52,204 nucleotides of DNA. Origin: Candidatus Bathyarchaeota archaeon (GTDB taxonomy: Archaea; Thermoproteota; CALKCG01; B24). A program made the translations under genes and the position numbers. The stretch covers positions 1 to 52,204 of the forward strand of contig JAGTQM010000010.1 of NCBI GenBank assembly GCA_018396755.1, in the 5' to 3' direction. Shown here one piece after another: positions 27,044 to 36,385 of the stretch. The notes below the pieces were generated by a model. That model did not search any database and had not been told where the DNA came from. It saw only the letters and a program-made list of their open reading frames with translations. The stretch's first letter is position 1; each line of letters begins with the position of its first letter.

Positions 27044-28306
27044 ATGGTTTCCAATTATATTGTCGTCGTGAAATTTGGTGGGAAAACCCTTTCCAACGGT
27101 TTAAGAATCAGGAAAGCCGCTGAAATGATCGCAGATGCCTATAAGAGGGGGATTAAACCCATAGTAGTTGTTTCAGCTATAGGTAGTACGACAGACGAAT
27201 TACTGAGCACGGTTAAGGAGGCGACGGACGGTGTTGTTTCAGATGAGATTTTAGACGATGTTGTTTCCATGGGTGAGAGAACGAGCGCTAGAATACTTAC
27301 TTCTGCGCTCAGATCTTTAGGCTTGGAATCTGCATACTTAGACCCTCATATGGAAGATTGGCCTATAATCACCAATAGTAAGTTTGGAAACGCCGACCCT
27401 CTGACACCGGAGACTTATGAGAAGCTCAGAAGGGTTTTAACGCCTTTAGTGGAGAAGGGTATTGTACCGATTGTACCTGGGTTTATAGGTAGAACTTTGG
27501 ATGGACGTGTAACAACCTTAGGAAGAGGAGGAAGCGATTTAACTGCTTTACTCATAGGTAGAGCCTTAGATTTAAAAGAAGTTATATTCGTTTCCGATGT
27601 AGACGGTATAATGACTGGCGACCCTAAGATTGTAGAAGACCCTAGAGTGCTTAAGGAAATCGATGCAAAGTCGCTTGTAGGTTTAGCCGATTCTGATGTA
27701 AAATTCATTAAGAGGAAAACTTTAAAGTATAAACCTCCCAATATTAATATTAAGCTTATAAACTTTAGAAATGGAAGGGTTGATGCTGATGGTACTATTA
27801 TCAAAGGCTCTTTCCCGAATCCTAATTCAAACTCGAAGTTTGAAGTTGAAGTCTACAGAGAATCTATAGCTGCTTTAACAGTGGTAGGTAAAGGTATTTC
27901 AAGCAGACCTGAGGTTTTAGCTGAAATCCTCAAATCAGTTAGGGAGGTCGGTATACAACCAGTAGGCATTACAACAGACTCCGAATCCATAATCCTGTAC
28001 CTTTCCGAGTCTAAAAGCGTAGATGCGGCTAGGAAGGTTCACATAATTGTCTTAGAGAATCCGGATGTTCTTATAGCAGTTGCTTTAAGAAGAGGCCTAG
28101 CCTTAATCAGCATTAAAGGCATTGGTTTAGAAGAAACCCCCGGTATTATTGGAAAAGTAACAGAGCCTCTGGGAGGAGAAGGAATAAATATTCATGGTAT
28201 ATTTACGATAACTTCAACCATAAGCATCGTTGTAGCTCAGAATGACGTTGAACGGGTCTATAGACTCATAATGGATGTTTTAAGCACGGTGAATGGAAAT
28301 GATTAA
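27044..28306 (+). CDS. lysC: Aspartate kinase
   Basis: 420 residues. The kinase domain begins VVVKFGGKTLSNGLRIRKAA and has VDGIMTGDPKIV; two ACT domains follow (about 275-345 and 350-415), including GLEETPGIIGKVTEPLGG, so allosteric control by an amino acid is likely. It makes aspartyl phosphate. ATG 27044 with its GGGGGTC ribosome site is preferred to TTG 27020, which is eight codons upstream. It heads an eight-gene operon and is followed by asd with a 14-base overlap. Confidence 0.93.
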   Translation: MVSNYIVVVKFGGKTLSNGLRIRKAAEMIADAYKRGIKPIVVVSAIGSTTDELLSTVKEATDGVVSDEILDDVVSMGERTSARILTSALRSLGLESAYLDPHMEDWPIITNSKFGNADPLTPETYEKLRRVLTPLVEKGIVPIVPGFIGRTLDGRVTTLGRGGSDLTALLIGRALDLKEVIFVSDVDGIMTGDPKIVEDPRVLKEIDAKSLVGLADSDVKFIKRKTLKYKPPNINIKLINFRNGRVDADGTIIKGSFPNPNSNSKFEVEVYRESIAALTVVGKGISSRPEVLAEILKSVREVGIQPVGITTDSESIILYLSESKSVDAARKVHIIVLENPDVLIAVALRRGLALISIKGIGLEETPGIIGKVTEPLGGEGINIHGIFTITSTISIVVAQNDVERVYRLIMDVLSTVNGND

Positions 28307-29372
28307 TGTAATGGTTTTAGGTGCAACCGGGGTTGTAGGTCAACAGTTTCTAGTGGCTTTAGCCGACCACCCTTGGTTTAACGTGGCTAAACTTACGGCT
28401 TCACAAAGGTCGGCTGGTAAAAGGTACATAGAAGCAATCAGAGATGAATCTACAGGCTCCATTAGATGGTATTGCGACGAAGCTTTACCAGAGCAATTTG
28501 AAAACATGGTGGTTAAAGTCTTTGAAGAAAACGCTTTAAGGGAGGTAGACCTAGTTTTTTCAGCCGTAGAGTCAGATATAGCTAGGGAAATTGAGCCGAA
28601 GATAGCTAGAGAAAAACCTGTGATAAGTACAGCCTCTGCATTTAGATACGAAGAAGACGTCCCTCTTATGATTCCAGGTGTAAATGACGACCATGCATCT
28701 CTAATAGAGGAGCAGAAGCGTAGGAGGAAATGGAGTGGGTTTATAGTTCCAATACCCAATTGTACTACGACCGGTTTAGCTATAACGCTTAAACCAGTTA
28801 TGGATAGGTTTGGAATTAAACTCGTCCTAATGACATCTATGCAAGCTCTCTCAGGGGCCGGTAGATCCCCCGGCGTCATAGGGTTGGATATTTTAGACAA
28901 CATAATTCCTTATATACCTGGGGAAGAGGAGAAGGTTCAGACGGAAGTTTTAAAGATACTGGGCAGGTGCGATGGGAGGACCGTTCAACAAGCAGGCTTC
29001 AAAATTAGTTGCACATGTACGAGGGTTAACGTTAAGGATGGACATACTGAAAATGTCTTCCTCTCGTTGAGAGAGAGAACTAGTGTTGAGGAATTTAAGA
29101 AGACTCTGAGAGAATTTAACGGTTGTTCAAATATGGATTTACCTTCAGCCCCCAAGAGGATGATAGTAGTTTACGATGACCCATATAGGCCTCAGCCTAG
29201 ACTCGATAGAAACTTGGAGGGCGGAATGGCTACCGTTGTTGGAAGAATTAGAGAAGACCCGGCTTTAGAAAACGGTGTAAAATACATTCTTCTATCTCAT
29301 AATACTAAAATGGGGGCTGCAAAGGGCGCAGTCCTCCTAGCTGAACTCCTCTACAAGAAGGGGTTCATATAA
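28293..29372 (+). CDS. asd: Aspartate-semialdehyde dehydrogenase
   Basis: 359 residues. It has the NADP motif VMVLGATGVVGQQF, the catalytic Cys in PIPNCTTTGLAITLKP, QALSGAGRSPGV and SCTCTRVNVKDGHT, the archaeal/fungal-type ASD pattern. It reduces aspartyl phosphate to aspartate semialdehyde. That product is used by the next gene's enzyme, in addition to feeding Thr, Met and Lys synthesis. The start at 28293 overlaps lysC; ATG 28299 is a close alternative. Confidence 0.95.
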   Translation: MEMINVMVLGATGVVGQQFLVALADHPWFNVAKLTASQRSAGKRYIEAIRDESTGSIRWYCDEALPEQFENMVVKVFEENALREVDLVFSAVESDIAREIEPKIAREKPVISTASAFRYEEDVPLMIPGVNDDHASLIEEQKRRRKWSGFIVPIPNCTTTGLAITLKPVMDRFGIKLVLMTSMQALSGAGRSPGVIGLDILDNIIPYIPGEEEKVQTEVLKILGRCDGRTVQQAGFKISCTCTRVNVKDGHTENVFLSLRERTSVEEFKKTLREFNGCSNMDLPSAPKRMIVVYDDPYRPQPRLDRNLEGGMATVVGRIREDPALENGVKYILLSHNTKMGAAKGAVLLAELLYKKGFI

Positions 29373-29392
29373 CGCTAAAGGAGGTGGTTTAA

Positions 29393-30178
29393 TTGAACGG
29401 GAAAATTAGAAGGTTGTCTAGAATATTTAGAAATGATGGGAAGACCGTGATAATCCCCATGGATCATGGTGTAACCCTCGGACCCATTGCTGGCATTGAA
29501 AACATCTCTAAGATTGTTGAGAAGCTTAAAAGAGGTGGTGCCGACGCGGTGCTTGTCCATAAGGGGTGGGCTAGACTGATAGATACTAGAGGTATGTCAC
29601 TGATTCTCCACATATCGGCAAGTACGAAGCTAGGGCCTGATCCAGATTGGAAGGTGACTGTAACTTCCGTAGAAGAGGCTGTAGCGTTAGGTGCCGATGG
29701 AGTCTCCATACACGTAAACATCGGATGTGAAAGAGAGCCTGAAATGCTCGGTCTATTAGGCGTTGTTGCAGAGTCTTGTGAAGATTGGGGTATGCCTCTT
29801 TTAGTCATGGCATATCCTAGAGGCCCTAAAATAGCGAATCAACATGATCCTGAGCTTGTTTCCCATGCAGCTAGAGTGGCTGCTGAACTTGGAGCCGATG
29901 TCGTTAAGACAAACTACACAGGTAGTGTTGAAAGCTTTAAGAGGGTTGTTGAAAGCTGCCCTATTCCAGTCGTCATAGCCGGCGGACCTAAAGTAAGCTC
30001 AGATAGGGAAATGCTTGAAATGGTTAAAAAATCCGTAGATTCCGGTGGAGCTGGTGTTTCCATCGGCAGGAATGTCTTCCAACATGAGAAGCCAGACCTT
30101 ATGACTAGAGCAATAGTAAGTATTGTTCACGACGGGATGGATGTTGAAGATGCTATGGAAATACTGCGCGGTGGTTAG
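29393..30178 (+). CDS. 2-amino-3,7-dideoxy-D-threo-hept-6-ulosonate synthase
   Basis: A 261-residue class I aldolase-like barrel: VIIPMDHGVTLGPI, GADAVLVHKGWAR, MPLLVMAYPRGPK and DVVKTNYTGSVESF with the Schiff-base Lys. It resembles the AroA' enzyme of methanogens (MJ0400 type), which joins aspartate semialdehyde with a 6-deoxy-5-ketofructose phosphate to begin archaeal 3-dehydroquinate synthesis. A plain fructose-bisphosphate aldolase is the alternative. The position between asd and DHQ synthase II makes the ADH synthase role much more likely. Start is TTG 29393 with a strong GGAGGTG. Confidence 0.9.
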   Translation: MNGKIRRLSRIFRNDGKTVIIPMDHGVTLGPIAGIENISKIVEKLKRGGADAVLVHKGWARLIDTRGMSLILHISASTKLGPDPDWKVTVTSVEEAVALGADGVSIHVNIGCEREPEMLGLLGVVAESCEDWGMPLLVMAYPRGPKIANQHDPELVSHAARVAAELGADVVKTNYTGSVESFKRVVESCPIPVVIAGGPKVSSDREMLEMVKKSVDSGGAGVSIGRNVFQHEKPDLMTRAIVSIVHDGMDVEDAMEILRGG

Positions 30179-30181
30179 AAC

Positions 30182-31225
30182 TTGAGTAAAGAACTCTGGG
30201 TTAAACTGAAGAGGGAGCAGAGAGATCTAAGAGAGTTTATAGATGAAGTTAAAGAGTTTGCCGATTTTTTCTTAATCTCTGATTGGAAGCTCATATCTGA
30301 AGGCAAACCGCCTAGCGTTAAAGTAGTTTCAAAAACCGGTGGAGATTTGAAACTCGTAGATCATGTATACGACTCCTCTTCGGAGACGTGTTTAACCGTA
30401 GAAGTCTCGAGTAGAGAGGATGAGGGGAAGATACTTGAAGGGTCGAGTAGAGGATGCCCTTACATCATCGTTAAATGTTTAAACTGGAAAATCATACCTT
30501 TAGAGAATATAGTAGCTAAACTACACGGGAAGACGAAGATAATAGCTGAAGCTTCAAGTCTGGAGGAGGCTGAAACGTTGATCAATATCCTAGAGATAGG
30601 CGTAGACGGTGTTTTAATTGAAACCGCAAACCCGGAAGACGTTAGAAGGCTAAGGGAAGCTATGAGTAGAAGCGTCAACCGTTTAGAGTTGAAAAACGTA
30701 AAAGTAGTATCTATTAAACCCGTTAAACTCGGAGCAAGAGTATGCTTAGACACTTGCGACCTTTTAAGCGAAGGAGAAGGTGTTCTTGTAGGATGTCAAT
30801 CTTCAGGGCTTTTCCTAGTAGAGGCGGAAGTACATGGAAATCCATACGTGGAGGCTAGACCGTTTAGAGTAAACGCAGGACCGCCAGCACTCTACATACT
30901 TATCCCAGGGGGGAAGACTAGGTATTTATCTGAGCTTAAAGCTGGAGATACGATTTTAGCCGTCAAAAGAGATGGATCCTTCAGAGAAGTCGAACTTTGC
31001 AGAGTTAAAATAGAGTGGAGGCCTATGAAGCTTGTTGAAGTCGAATATGACAGTGCAACTTATAAGACTGTAGTGCAGGATGCTGAAACCGTAAGATTTG
31101 CGACACGTGATGGGTCGAAATCTGTAACCGAGCTTAAAATCGGTGATGAAATCCTCCTGTACATACAGGAGGGGGGTAGGCATTTCGGAACGCTTGTAAA
31201 ATCTGAAAGAATCATTGAGAGATGA
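30182..31225 (+). CDS. 3-dehydroquinate synthase II
   Basis: 347 residues of the archaeal DHQ synthase II family (MJ1249 type). It has KELWVKLKREQRDLREFIDE at the N-terminus, GVDGVLIETANPEDVRRL, VCLDTCDLLSEGEGVLVG, FRVNAGPPALYILIPGGKT and YLSELKAGDTILAV. It converts the preceding enzyme's product to 3-dehydroquinate by NAD-dependent deamination and cyclisation. It starts at TTG 30182, three bases after the previous stop, and is tightly coupled. Confidence 0.95.
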   Translation: MSKELWVKLKREQRDLREFIDEVKEFADFFLISDWKLISEGKPPSVKVVSKTGGDLKLVDHVYDSSSETCLTVEVSSREDEGKILEGSSRGCPYIIVKCLNWKIIPLENIVAKLHGKTKIIAEASSLEEAETLINILEIGVDGVLIETANPEDVRRLREAMSRSVNRLELKNVKVVSIKPVKLGARVCLDTCDLLSEGEGVLVGCQSSGLFLVEAEVHGNPYVEARPFRVNAGPPALYILIPGGKTRYLSELKAGDTILAVKRDGSFREVELCRVKIEWRPMKLVEVEYDSATYKTVVQDAETVRFATRDGSKSVTELKIGDEILLYIQEGGRHFGTLVKSERIIER

Positions 31226-31226
31226 G

Positions 31227-31943
31227 ATGTCGAATTTGATTGAAACTTATAGGATATGCGTACCTGTAAAAGCTGAAGATGTACGTAGTGCTATTGAAAT
31301 GGCTGCGGAAGCTGAAGAGCTTATGGTGGATTTCGTAGAGGTTAGAATGGATTATATGAGGGAGTTTAACAATTTATCAGATATTGCATGTTTAACTAAT
31401 ATTCCACTTATAGCTACATTTAGACCTAGGAGGCAGGGGGGATTATTTGAAGGTAGGGATGAAGAGAGGATTAAAGCTTTAAAAGAAGCCGTTGACGCTG
31501 GTTTCAGCTATATAGATTTAGAGCTTAATACCGATGGGTTGGATAAAGCAGTTGAAGAGTTTAAGAAGACTGGTGTAAAAATCATAATTTCCCACCATGA
31601 GTTTAATCGTACTCCGACGATTTCAGAGCTTAAGCGGCTTCTCTCAAGGGAATTAAGCTATGAGCCATACGCATGCAAATTGATCACTTACGCTAACAGT
31701 CTAGAAGATAATCTGACGTGTCTAACGTTTCTATCGAGATTCAGTAAAAGTGTGAGGCTCATCTGCTTCGCCATGGGTAGGCTGGGTTTAATATCTAGAG
31801 TTTTAAGCCCACTCTACGGCGGATTTTTCACGTTCGCTTCTCTGAAGAAGGGTTTAGAAACGGCTCCAGGTCAACCAACCGTTGAAGAATTGAGAAGAAT
31901 TATTAAAGTTATGGAGGTGGTGGGTTTTGAGGATAAACGGTAG
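31227..31943 (+). CDS. aroD: 3-dehydroquinate dehydratase, type I
   Basis: 238 residues of the type I barrel. The catalytic His is in IIISHHEFNRTP and the Schiff-base Lys in YACKLITYAN; FVEVRMDYM and the TFRPRRQGG loop also match. It dehydrates 3-dehydroquinate. ATG 31227, one base after the previous stop, is preferred; the frame is also open to TTG 31215, which would overlap by 11 bases. Confidence 0.94.
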   Translation: MSNLIETYRICVPVKAEDVRSAIEMAAEAEELMVDFVEVRMDYMREFNNLSDIACLTNIPLIATFRPRRQGGLFEGRDEERIKALKEAVDAGFSYIDLELNTDGLDKAVEEFKKTGVKIIISHHEFNRTPTISELKRLLSRELSYEPYACKLITYANSLEDNLTCLTFLSRFSKSVRLICFAMGRLGLISRVLSPLYGGFFTFASLKKGLETAPGQPTVEELRRIIKVMEVVGFEDKR

Positions 31944-32793
31944 AACTGGACTTCTATGCCTTATAGGCGACCCGGTTGAGCATTCTTTAAGTCCTCTAAT
32001 CCATAATACTGCTCTGAAAGAGCTCGGTTTAAACTACGTTTACATGGCGTTTAGAGTATCTAAGGATACGCTTAGCCAAGTTGTTAAAGCTTTCAAGGTC
32101 ATAGGCGTTAAAGGATTTAACGTGACAATGCCTTTAAAGAAAGACATACTATGCTTTTTAGATGAGTTAGATCCTAAGGCGTTGAAAATAGGTGCAGTTA
32201 ATACTGTGTTGAATAGATTTGGAAGGTTCATCGGATTTAATACTGACGGTATGGGTGTTGTTAAAGCATTAGAGAAGAATAACGTTAAGATCGATGGTTC
32301 TTACATAGTTCTGCTTGGCGCTGGCGGTACGGGTAGAGCAATAGCGTACACCTTGATGGATAGAGAATGCAGCATAGCTATACTCAATAGAACAGTTGAA
32401 AAATCTAAGATGCTGGCGTTAGAGGTTTCAGATGGACCTGCCATGGTGGAATGGGGACCTTTAACTGAAGGTTCTCTGAAGATCCATCTCTCAAAAGCAG
32501 ATGTCGTTATAAATTCTACATCTGTTGGAATGAAACCTATGGATGGTGAAACGCCGATTCCGAAAAGCCTGCTAAGAAGCGGGCTTACGGTTTTCGACAT
32601 CGTTTACAACCCTCTTGAAACTAGGCTTTTAAGGGAGGCTAGAGAGGTGGGTGCTCGAACGATAGATGGGTTGGAAATGCTTCTAAATCAAGCTTTAGAA
32701 TCCTTCAAAATATGGTTTGAAGCATATCCTCCGATTGAACAGATTAAGAATGCTCTGGAGGATGTTAGAAGGGGATATTTTGCCCATAGGTAA
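31927..32793 (+). CDS. aroE: Shikimate dehydrogenase
   Basis: 288 residues: the substrate-binding GDPVEHSLSPLIHN, the catalytic Lys of FNVTMPLKKDI, GAVNTVLNRFG, the NADP loop GAGGTGRAIAYTL and NRTVEKS. It reduces 3-dehydroshikimate to shikimate. It begins with TTG 31927, overlapping aroD by 17 bases, and its end overlaps the shikimate kinase gene. Confidence 0.95.
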   Translation: MRINGRTGLLCLIGDPVEHSLSPLIHNTALKELGLNYVYMAFRVSKDTLSQVVKAFKVIGVKGFNVTMPLKKDILCFLDELDPKALKIGAVNTVLNRFGRFIGFNTDGMGVVKALEKNNVKIDGSYIVLLGAGGTGRAIAYTLMDRECSIAILNRTVEKSKMLALEVSDGPAMVEWGPLTEGSLKIHLSKADVVINSTSVGMKPMDGETPIPKSLLRSGLTVFDIVYNPLETRLLREAREVGARTIDGLEMLLNQALESFKIWFEAYPPIEQIKNALEDVRRGYFAHR

Positions 32794-33649
32794 AGCTGTA
32801 GCTTACGGTGCTGTTACAGTCGTCAACGCTTTAGCCACAGGTAAAGGCTCGGCTTTAAGCGTAAGCCTCTGGACTGAAGCGACGGTTAAGCTTACGGATA
32901 AACCGGGTGTTGTAGACGGAGTAATAGTATCGGATCCTCAGGAAGATAAAATGCTTATGGAAAAGTGTGTTTTAAAAGTTTTAAAGAGATTTAACGTTGA
33001 TTGTGTTTACGGTGCATACGTTGAAACTAGGTCGAATATACCGATAGCTAGAGGGTTGAAGAGTAGTAGCGTAGCTTCTAACGCTATAGTTTTAGCTGTC
33101 CTTAATGCTTTAAATGAAGAATTGCCAGATGAAGAAGTACTTAGACTAGGTATTGAAGCCAGTATTGAGGCTGGTGTAACGGTTACAGGAGCATTGGACG
33201 ATGCATCAGCCTCATACTTGGGAGGAGTAACAGTTACAGACAATAAAGCTATGAAAGTATTGAAACGGTTTGAAATAGATGACGATGTTAAAGTTCTAAT
33301 CTACGTTCCCAAGTTTAAACGGTATACGACTAAAATGGATTTATCTAGGCTTAAACTCATGGCTGAAGAGTTGGACGTAGCCTTTAGAGAAGCCATAGAG
33401 GGAAGGTGGAGGACAGCGATGGTGTTGAACGGTTTAATATGCTGTTCAGCTTTAGGCTATAGTCTTGAACCAGTTTTAAATGCTTTGGAAACTGGTGCAT
33501 TAGCGTCCGGGTTGTCAGGTAAAGGTCCAGCTATTGTTGCATTAGCCCGTCAAAACTCCATAAATTCTATAAAAAAGACCTGGAGGACTCTAGATGGTGA
33601 ATTAATAGAAACATCTGTTAACAATAGGAAGGCTCAAATGTTAAGGTGA
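32780..33649 (+). CDS. Shikimate kinase, archaeal GHMP type
   Basis: This is the GHMP-family enzyme used by archaea, not the bacterial P-loop AroK. Motifs: GKAVAYGAVTVVNALATGKG at the start, the ATP loop PIARGLKSSSVASNA, TGALDDASASYLGG, and the late ASGLSGKGPAIVAL. It phosphorylates shikimate. The frame is open to 32717 but those codons lie over aroE. TTG 32780, which has AGAAGGGGA just upstream and matches family N-termini, is preferred (289 residues). ATG 32762 is an alternative. Confidence 0.92.
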   Translation: MPIGKAVAYGAVTVVNALATGKGSALSVSLWTEATVKLTDKPGVVDGVIVSDPQEDKMLMEKCVLKVLKRFNVDCVYGAYVETRSNIPIARGLKSSSVASNAIVLAVLNALNEELPDEEVLRLGIEASIEAGVTVTGALDDASASYLGGVTVTDNKAMKVLKRFEIDDDVKVLIYVPKFKRYTTKMDLSRLKLMAEELDVAFREAIEGRWRTAMVLNGLICCSALGYSLEPVLNALETGALASGLSGKGPAIVALARQNSINSIKKTWRTLDGELIETSVNNRKAQMLR

Positions 33650-33655
33650 AGAATT

Positions 33656-34942
33656 GTGATCGCCATCGTAAGAAGAAGCTCTGTTAATGGTGTTTTAAAT
33701 GCACCTCCATCAAAATCCCAGACGCATAGATTTTACGTAGCAGCTATGTTATCTACCGGGGAAAGCATTATTGAACAGCCTTCCATATGTTTAGATACGA
33801 AGGCTACTTTAGACGCTATTAAACTCATGGGGTGTATGGTTTCAGCTGGGAAATCTACTGTAAGAATCTTAAGCGACGGAGCACCTAAGCCTCCTGAAGA
33901 TGTTGTAAACTGCCATGGCTCTGGGACGACCTTGAGGATTTTAACGGCGGTATCTTCTCTAGCACCTGGAGTAACTATTCTCACGGGGAATAAATCTCTG
34001 AAGAGGAGGCCGATGAACCCTCTGCTTAACGCCCTTAATAGGCTAGGTGTAAAATGCTACTCAGCCTCTGGGGGGAAGCCGCCTATAGTTGTCATAGGTG
34101 GAACCGTTAGAGCCGGCTACGTAGAAATCGGCGGCGGCTTAAGCTCCCAATACGTATCAGGTCTACTATTTACCCTTGCTAAAGTTGACGGTAGATCCAC
34201 CATCAGATTAGCTACTCCACTTGTTTCAAAGCCCTACGTCGATATGACTATTGACGTACTACGTATGTGCGATATCGACGTTTCTGTCTCGGAAGATTAT
34301 AGAGTATTTGAATTGAACGGCCCTTCTACGTTTAAACCATTTAGGAGAATTGTGGAGGGCGACTACTCGTCAGCAGCCGTGTTTATCGTCGCAGCAGCTA
34401 TCACGGGAGGGAAGGTGAGGATCAATAACCTTAGAAGGGATAGTCTTCAAGCAGATAAAGCCATAATAGACGTCGTTAAAGCCGTTGGGTGTAAAGTGGA
34501 AACTGGGGAAGATTACGTGGCTGTTGAAGGCGTTTTAGATGCTTTAGAGTCTTTTGAATTCGACGCTTCGAACAGCCCTGACCTAGTGCCTCCGCTGACG
34601 GTTCTAGCATCATCTTGTAAAGGGGTATCAGTAATTAAAGGGGTTTCAAGGTTGAGGTTCAAGGAGTCTGATAGAGTTGAAGTTTTAACTTCTCAATTGT
34701 CCAGAATGGGGGTGAAGATTGAAACCCATGGAGATTACATGAGAGTCTACAGTTCTACGAAGATTAAAGGCGCTATTATAAACCCGTATGGTGACCATAG
34801 GATGGCGATGGCTTGCGCGATAATGGCTTTGAAAGCCGAAGGGGAAACCGTTATAAGAGATGCAGAATGTGTAAAGAAATCCTATCCAGAGTTTTTCACA
34901 GATCTAGCCAGTTTAGGAGCTCAACTGGAACTGAGAAGATGA
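33656..34942 (+). CDS. aroA: EPSP synthase
   Basis: 428 residues. It has APPSKSQTHRFYVAAML with the phosphate-binding Lys and Arg, NCHGSGTTLRILTA, GGLSSQYVSGLL, FKESDRVEV and NPYGDHRMAMACAIM. It joins PEP and shikimate-3-phosphate and is the last gene of the operon. Chorismate synthase is not nearby. GTG 33656 starts six bases after the previous stop. Confidence 0.97.
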   Translation: MIAIVRRSSVNGVLNAPPSKSQTHRFYVAAMLSTGESIIEQPSICLDTKATLDAIKLMGCMVSAGKSTVRILSDGAPKPPEDVVNCHGSGTTLRILTAVSSLAPGVTILTGNKSLKRRPMNPLLNALNRLGVKCYSASGGKPPIVVIGGTVRAGYVEIGGGLSSQYVSGLLFTLAKVDGRSTIRLATPLVSKPYVDMTIDVLRMCDIDVSVSEDYRVFELNGPSTFKPFRRIVEGDYSSAAVFIVAAAITGGKVRINNLRRDSLQADKAIIDVVKAVGCKVETGEDYVAVEGVLDALESFEFDASNSPDLVPPLTVLASSCKGVSVIKGVSRLRFKESDRVEVLTSQLSRMGVKIETHGDYMRVYSSTKIKGAIINPYGDHRMAMACAIMALKAEGETVIRDAECVKKSYPEFFTDLASLGAQLELRR

Positions 34943-34957
34943 TCATGGTGGATCGTA

Positions 34958-35722
34958 CTACGATTGTTGAAATGTTGAAGCTACTATGAAAACGGGGTTT
35001 TTCTCAACGCCTTTAAGCGTATCTACAAAAGCCCTCAGTAGAGAATTTAAAACAGTAGCCGGATACAGGGAGAGGTCTACTTTAGACCAGTTTACGTAAA
35101 GCTTGGCTGGAGGATTTTCGATAACACATCTTCCAAGCTCAGCTTTATTTTCAATCAGTTTCTCAGCGTAGCCGTCGCATGTAGCATAGCCGCATCTTCC
35201 GCAATTCAACTTGGGAAGCGTTGAAACGTATTCTTCAACGATGAGTTGTAGGATTTCATTCATGAGATTTTCACCTTTAACGTTGGAGAAACGGGCATTT
35301 GAATACAGCTTGAGAGCTGCTTCTTTAATATCTTCAGGTCCTACGACCATTTTCACGAGGGATTTATCCAAGTCTATGTTGAGGTGCTCTTCTTTTAAAG
35401 CTGTTAGAATCTTCGGGTATGGAGAGCTTTTAAACCCCTCGTATAGGATTACATTTGGATTTAAGATGTCTAAGAGCGCGTCTAGATTGAAGGAGTGGTT
35501 AAACATTAGAATGTTATCGTATGGCGATTTATAGGCTACTGTTAAGGGTTTCGAGTTTAAAATTTTAGCTGTACTTTTAACTGTTAAATCTACTCTTTCA
35601 TGGGAGTGTTTAACTACGATTACTCTAAGCCCTCTTGAGGAGAGCGTTTTAACTATGGAGGCTATTAGCCTTGTTTTACCTGTATTCTTAAAGCCTACTA
35701 TGCAGATTTTCAAAACCATCAT
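34958..35722 (-). CDS. MobB-like GTP-binding protein with C-terminal Fe-S domain
   Basis: The first ~165 residues are MobB-like: Walker A GFKNTGKTRLIA, VVKHSHERVD and VILYEGFKSSPYPK. MobB assists guanine dinucleotide attachment to molybdopterin. Residues about 175-205 carry LNCGRCGYATCDGYAEKLI and a later Cys (CxxCxxxxC...C), the putative Fe-S motif also found in CO dehydrogenase gamma subunits. About 45 residues follow. The cofactor use and partner are unknown. It starts at the ATG-ATG pair at 35722, converges with aroA and lies just beyond S2. Confidence 0.8.
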   Translation of the reverse strand: MMVLKICIVGFKNTGKTRLIASIVKTLSSRGLRVIVVKHSHERVDLTVKSTAKILNSKPLTVAYKSPYDNILMFNHSFNLDALLDILNPNVILYEGFKSSPYPKILTALKEEHLNIDLDKSLVKMVVGPEDIKEAALKLYSNARFSNVKGENLMNEILQLIVEEYVSTLPKLNCGRCGYATCDGYAEKLIENKAELGRCVIENPPAKLYVNWSKVDLSLYPATVLNSLLRAFVDTLKGVEKNPVFIVASTFQQS

Positions 35723-35749
35723 CGATCTAAAACCGTTGAAATTGAGAGT

Positions 35750-36385
35750 TTAAACGGTAGACTCTTCAACTTTCGCTTCGAAATCTTCAGGTTTAATTGA
35801 GAGGTCGCCATCTTTAGGAATTGCTCCTTTAGCTCTTAGGAATTCTCTGGTTAGAAGCCAGAAGACCATAGCTAAGGCTTTTCTACCTTTATTATTCACA
35901 GGTATGACTAGATCAACGTTTTTGAACAGGTTGTCTGTGTCGCATAGAGCTACAACGGGTATTCCAATCATCGACGCTTCTCTAACGGCCTGCTCATCCG
36001 CATCTGGATCCGAAACCAATAAAACCTCAGGCTCCATATAGTATTTTAAGGAGGGATTTGTGAAAATACCCGGTAGAAATCTTCCAACAAGAGGCGTTGC
36101 ATGAGTAAGCTCACAGAACTTTAAGACTGGCATTCTAGCATATAGTTTGGTTGATGCCACAACTATCTTTTCAGGAGGTTCAAATCTAGCGAGGAAGTTA
36201 GCCGCTAGTTTAATTCTCTCACACGTCTTAGCGATGTCTAAGACGCATAATCCATCTGGTCTAACTTTGAAGATGAAGGGTTTCATATGTCCGGTTTTAA
36301 TTCTAGTACCTATTTGAATACCGTACGGTAGCAGTGTTTCAAGAGGTAGTAGCAGCTCCTCTTGCGACTCATATTCGTCGGACAT
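35750..36385 (-). CDS. rpsB: Small-subunit ribosomal protein S2
   Basis: 211 residues of the archaeal S2/SA family: [57 protein letters not shown] and [20 protein letters not shown]. It starts at the last base of the enolase stop codon, in the usual archaeal enolase-S2 order. Confidence 0.97.
   Translation of the reverse strand: MSDEYESQEELLLPLETLLPYGIQIGTRIKTGHMKPFIFKVRPDGLCVLDIAKTCERIKLAANFLARFEPPEKIVVASTKLYARMPVLKFCELTHATPLVGRFLPGIFTNPSLKYYMEPEVLLVSDPDADEQAVREASMIGIPVVALCDTDNLFKNVDLVIPVNNKGRKALAMVFWLLTREFLRAKGAIPKDGDLSIKPEDFEAKVEESTV

Noticed and set aside
28340-28903. 187-codon open frame on the minus strand
   Set aside because: Antisense to asd, whose catalytic motifs are clear; no recognisable protein.
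29393-30178. Fructose-bisphosphate aldolase as the primary call
   Set aside because: The fold is shared, but the position between asd and DHQ synthase II points to the ADH synthase of the shikimate route.
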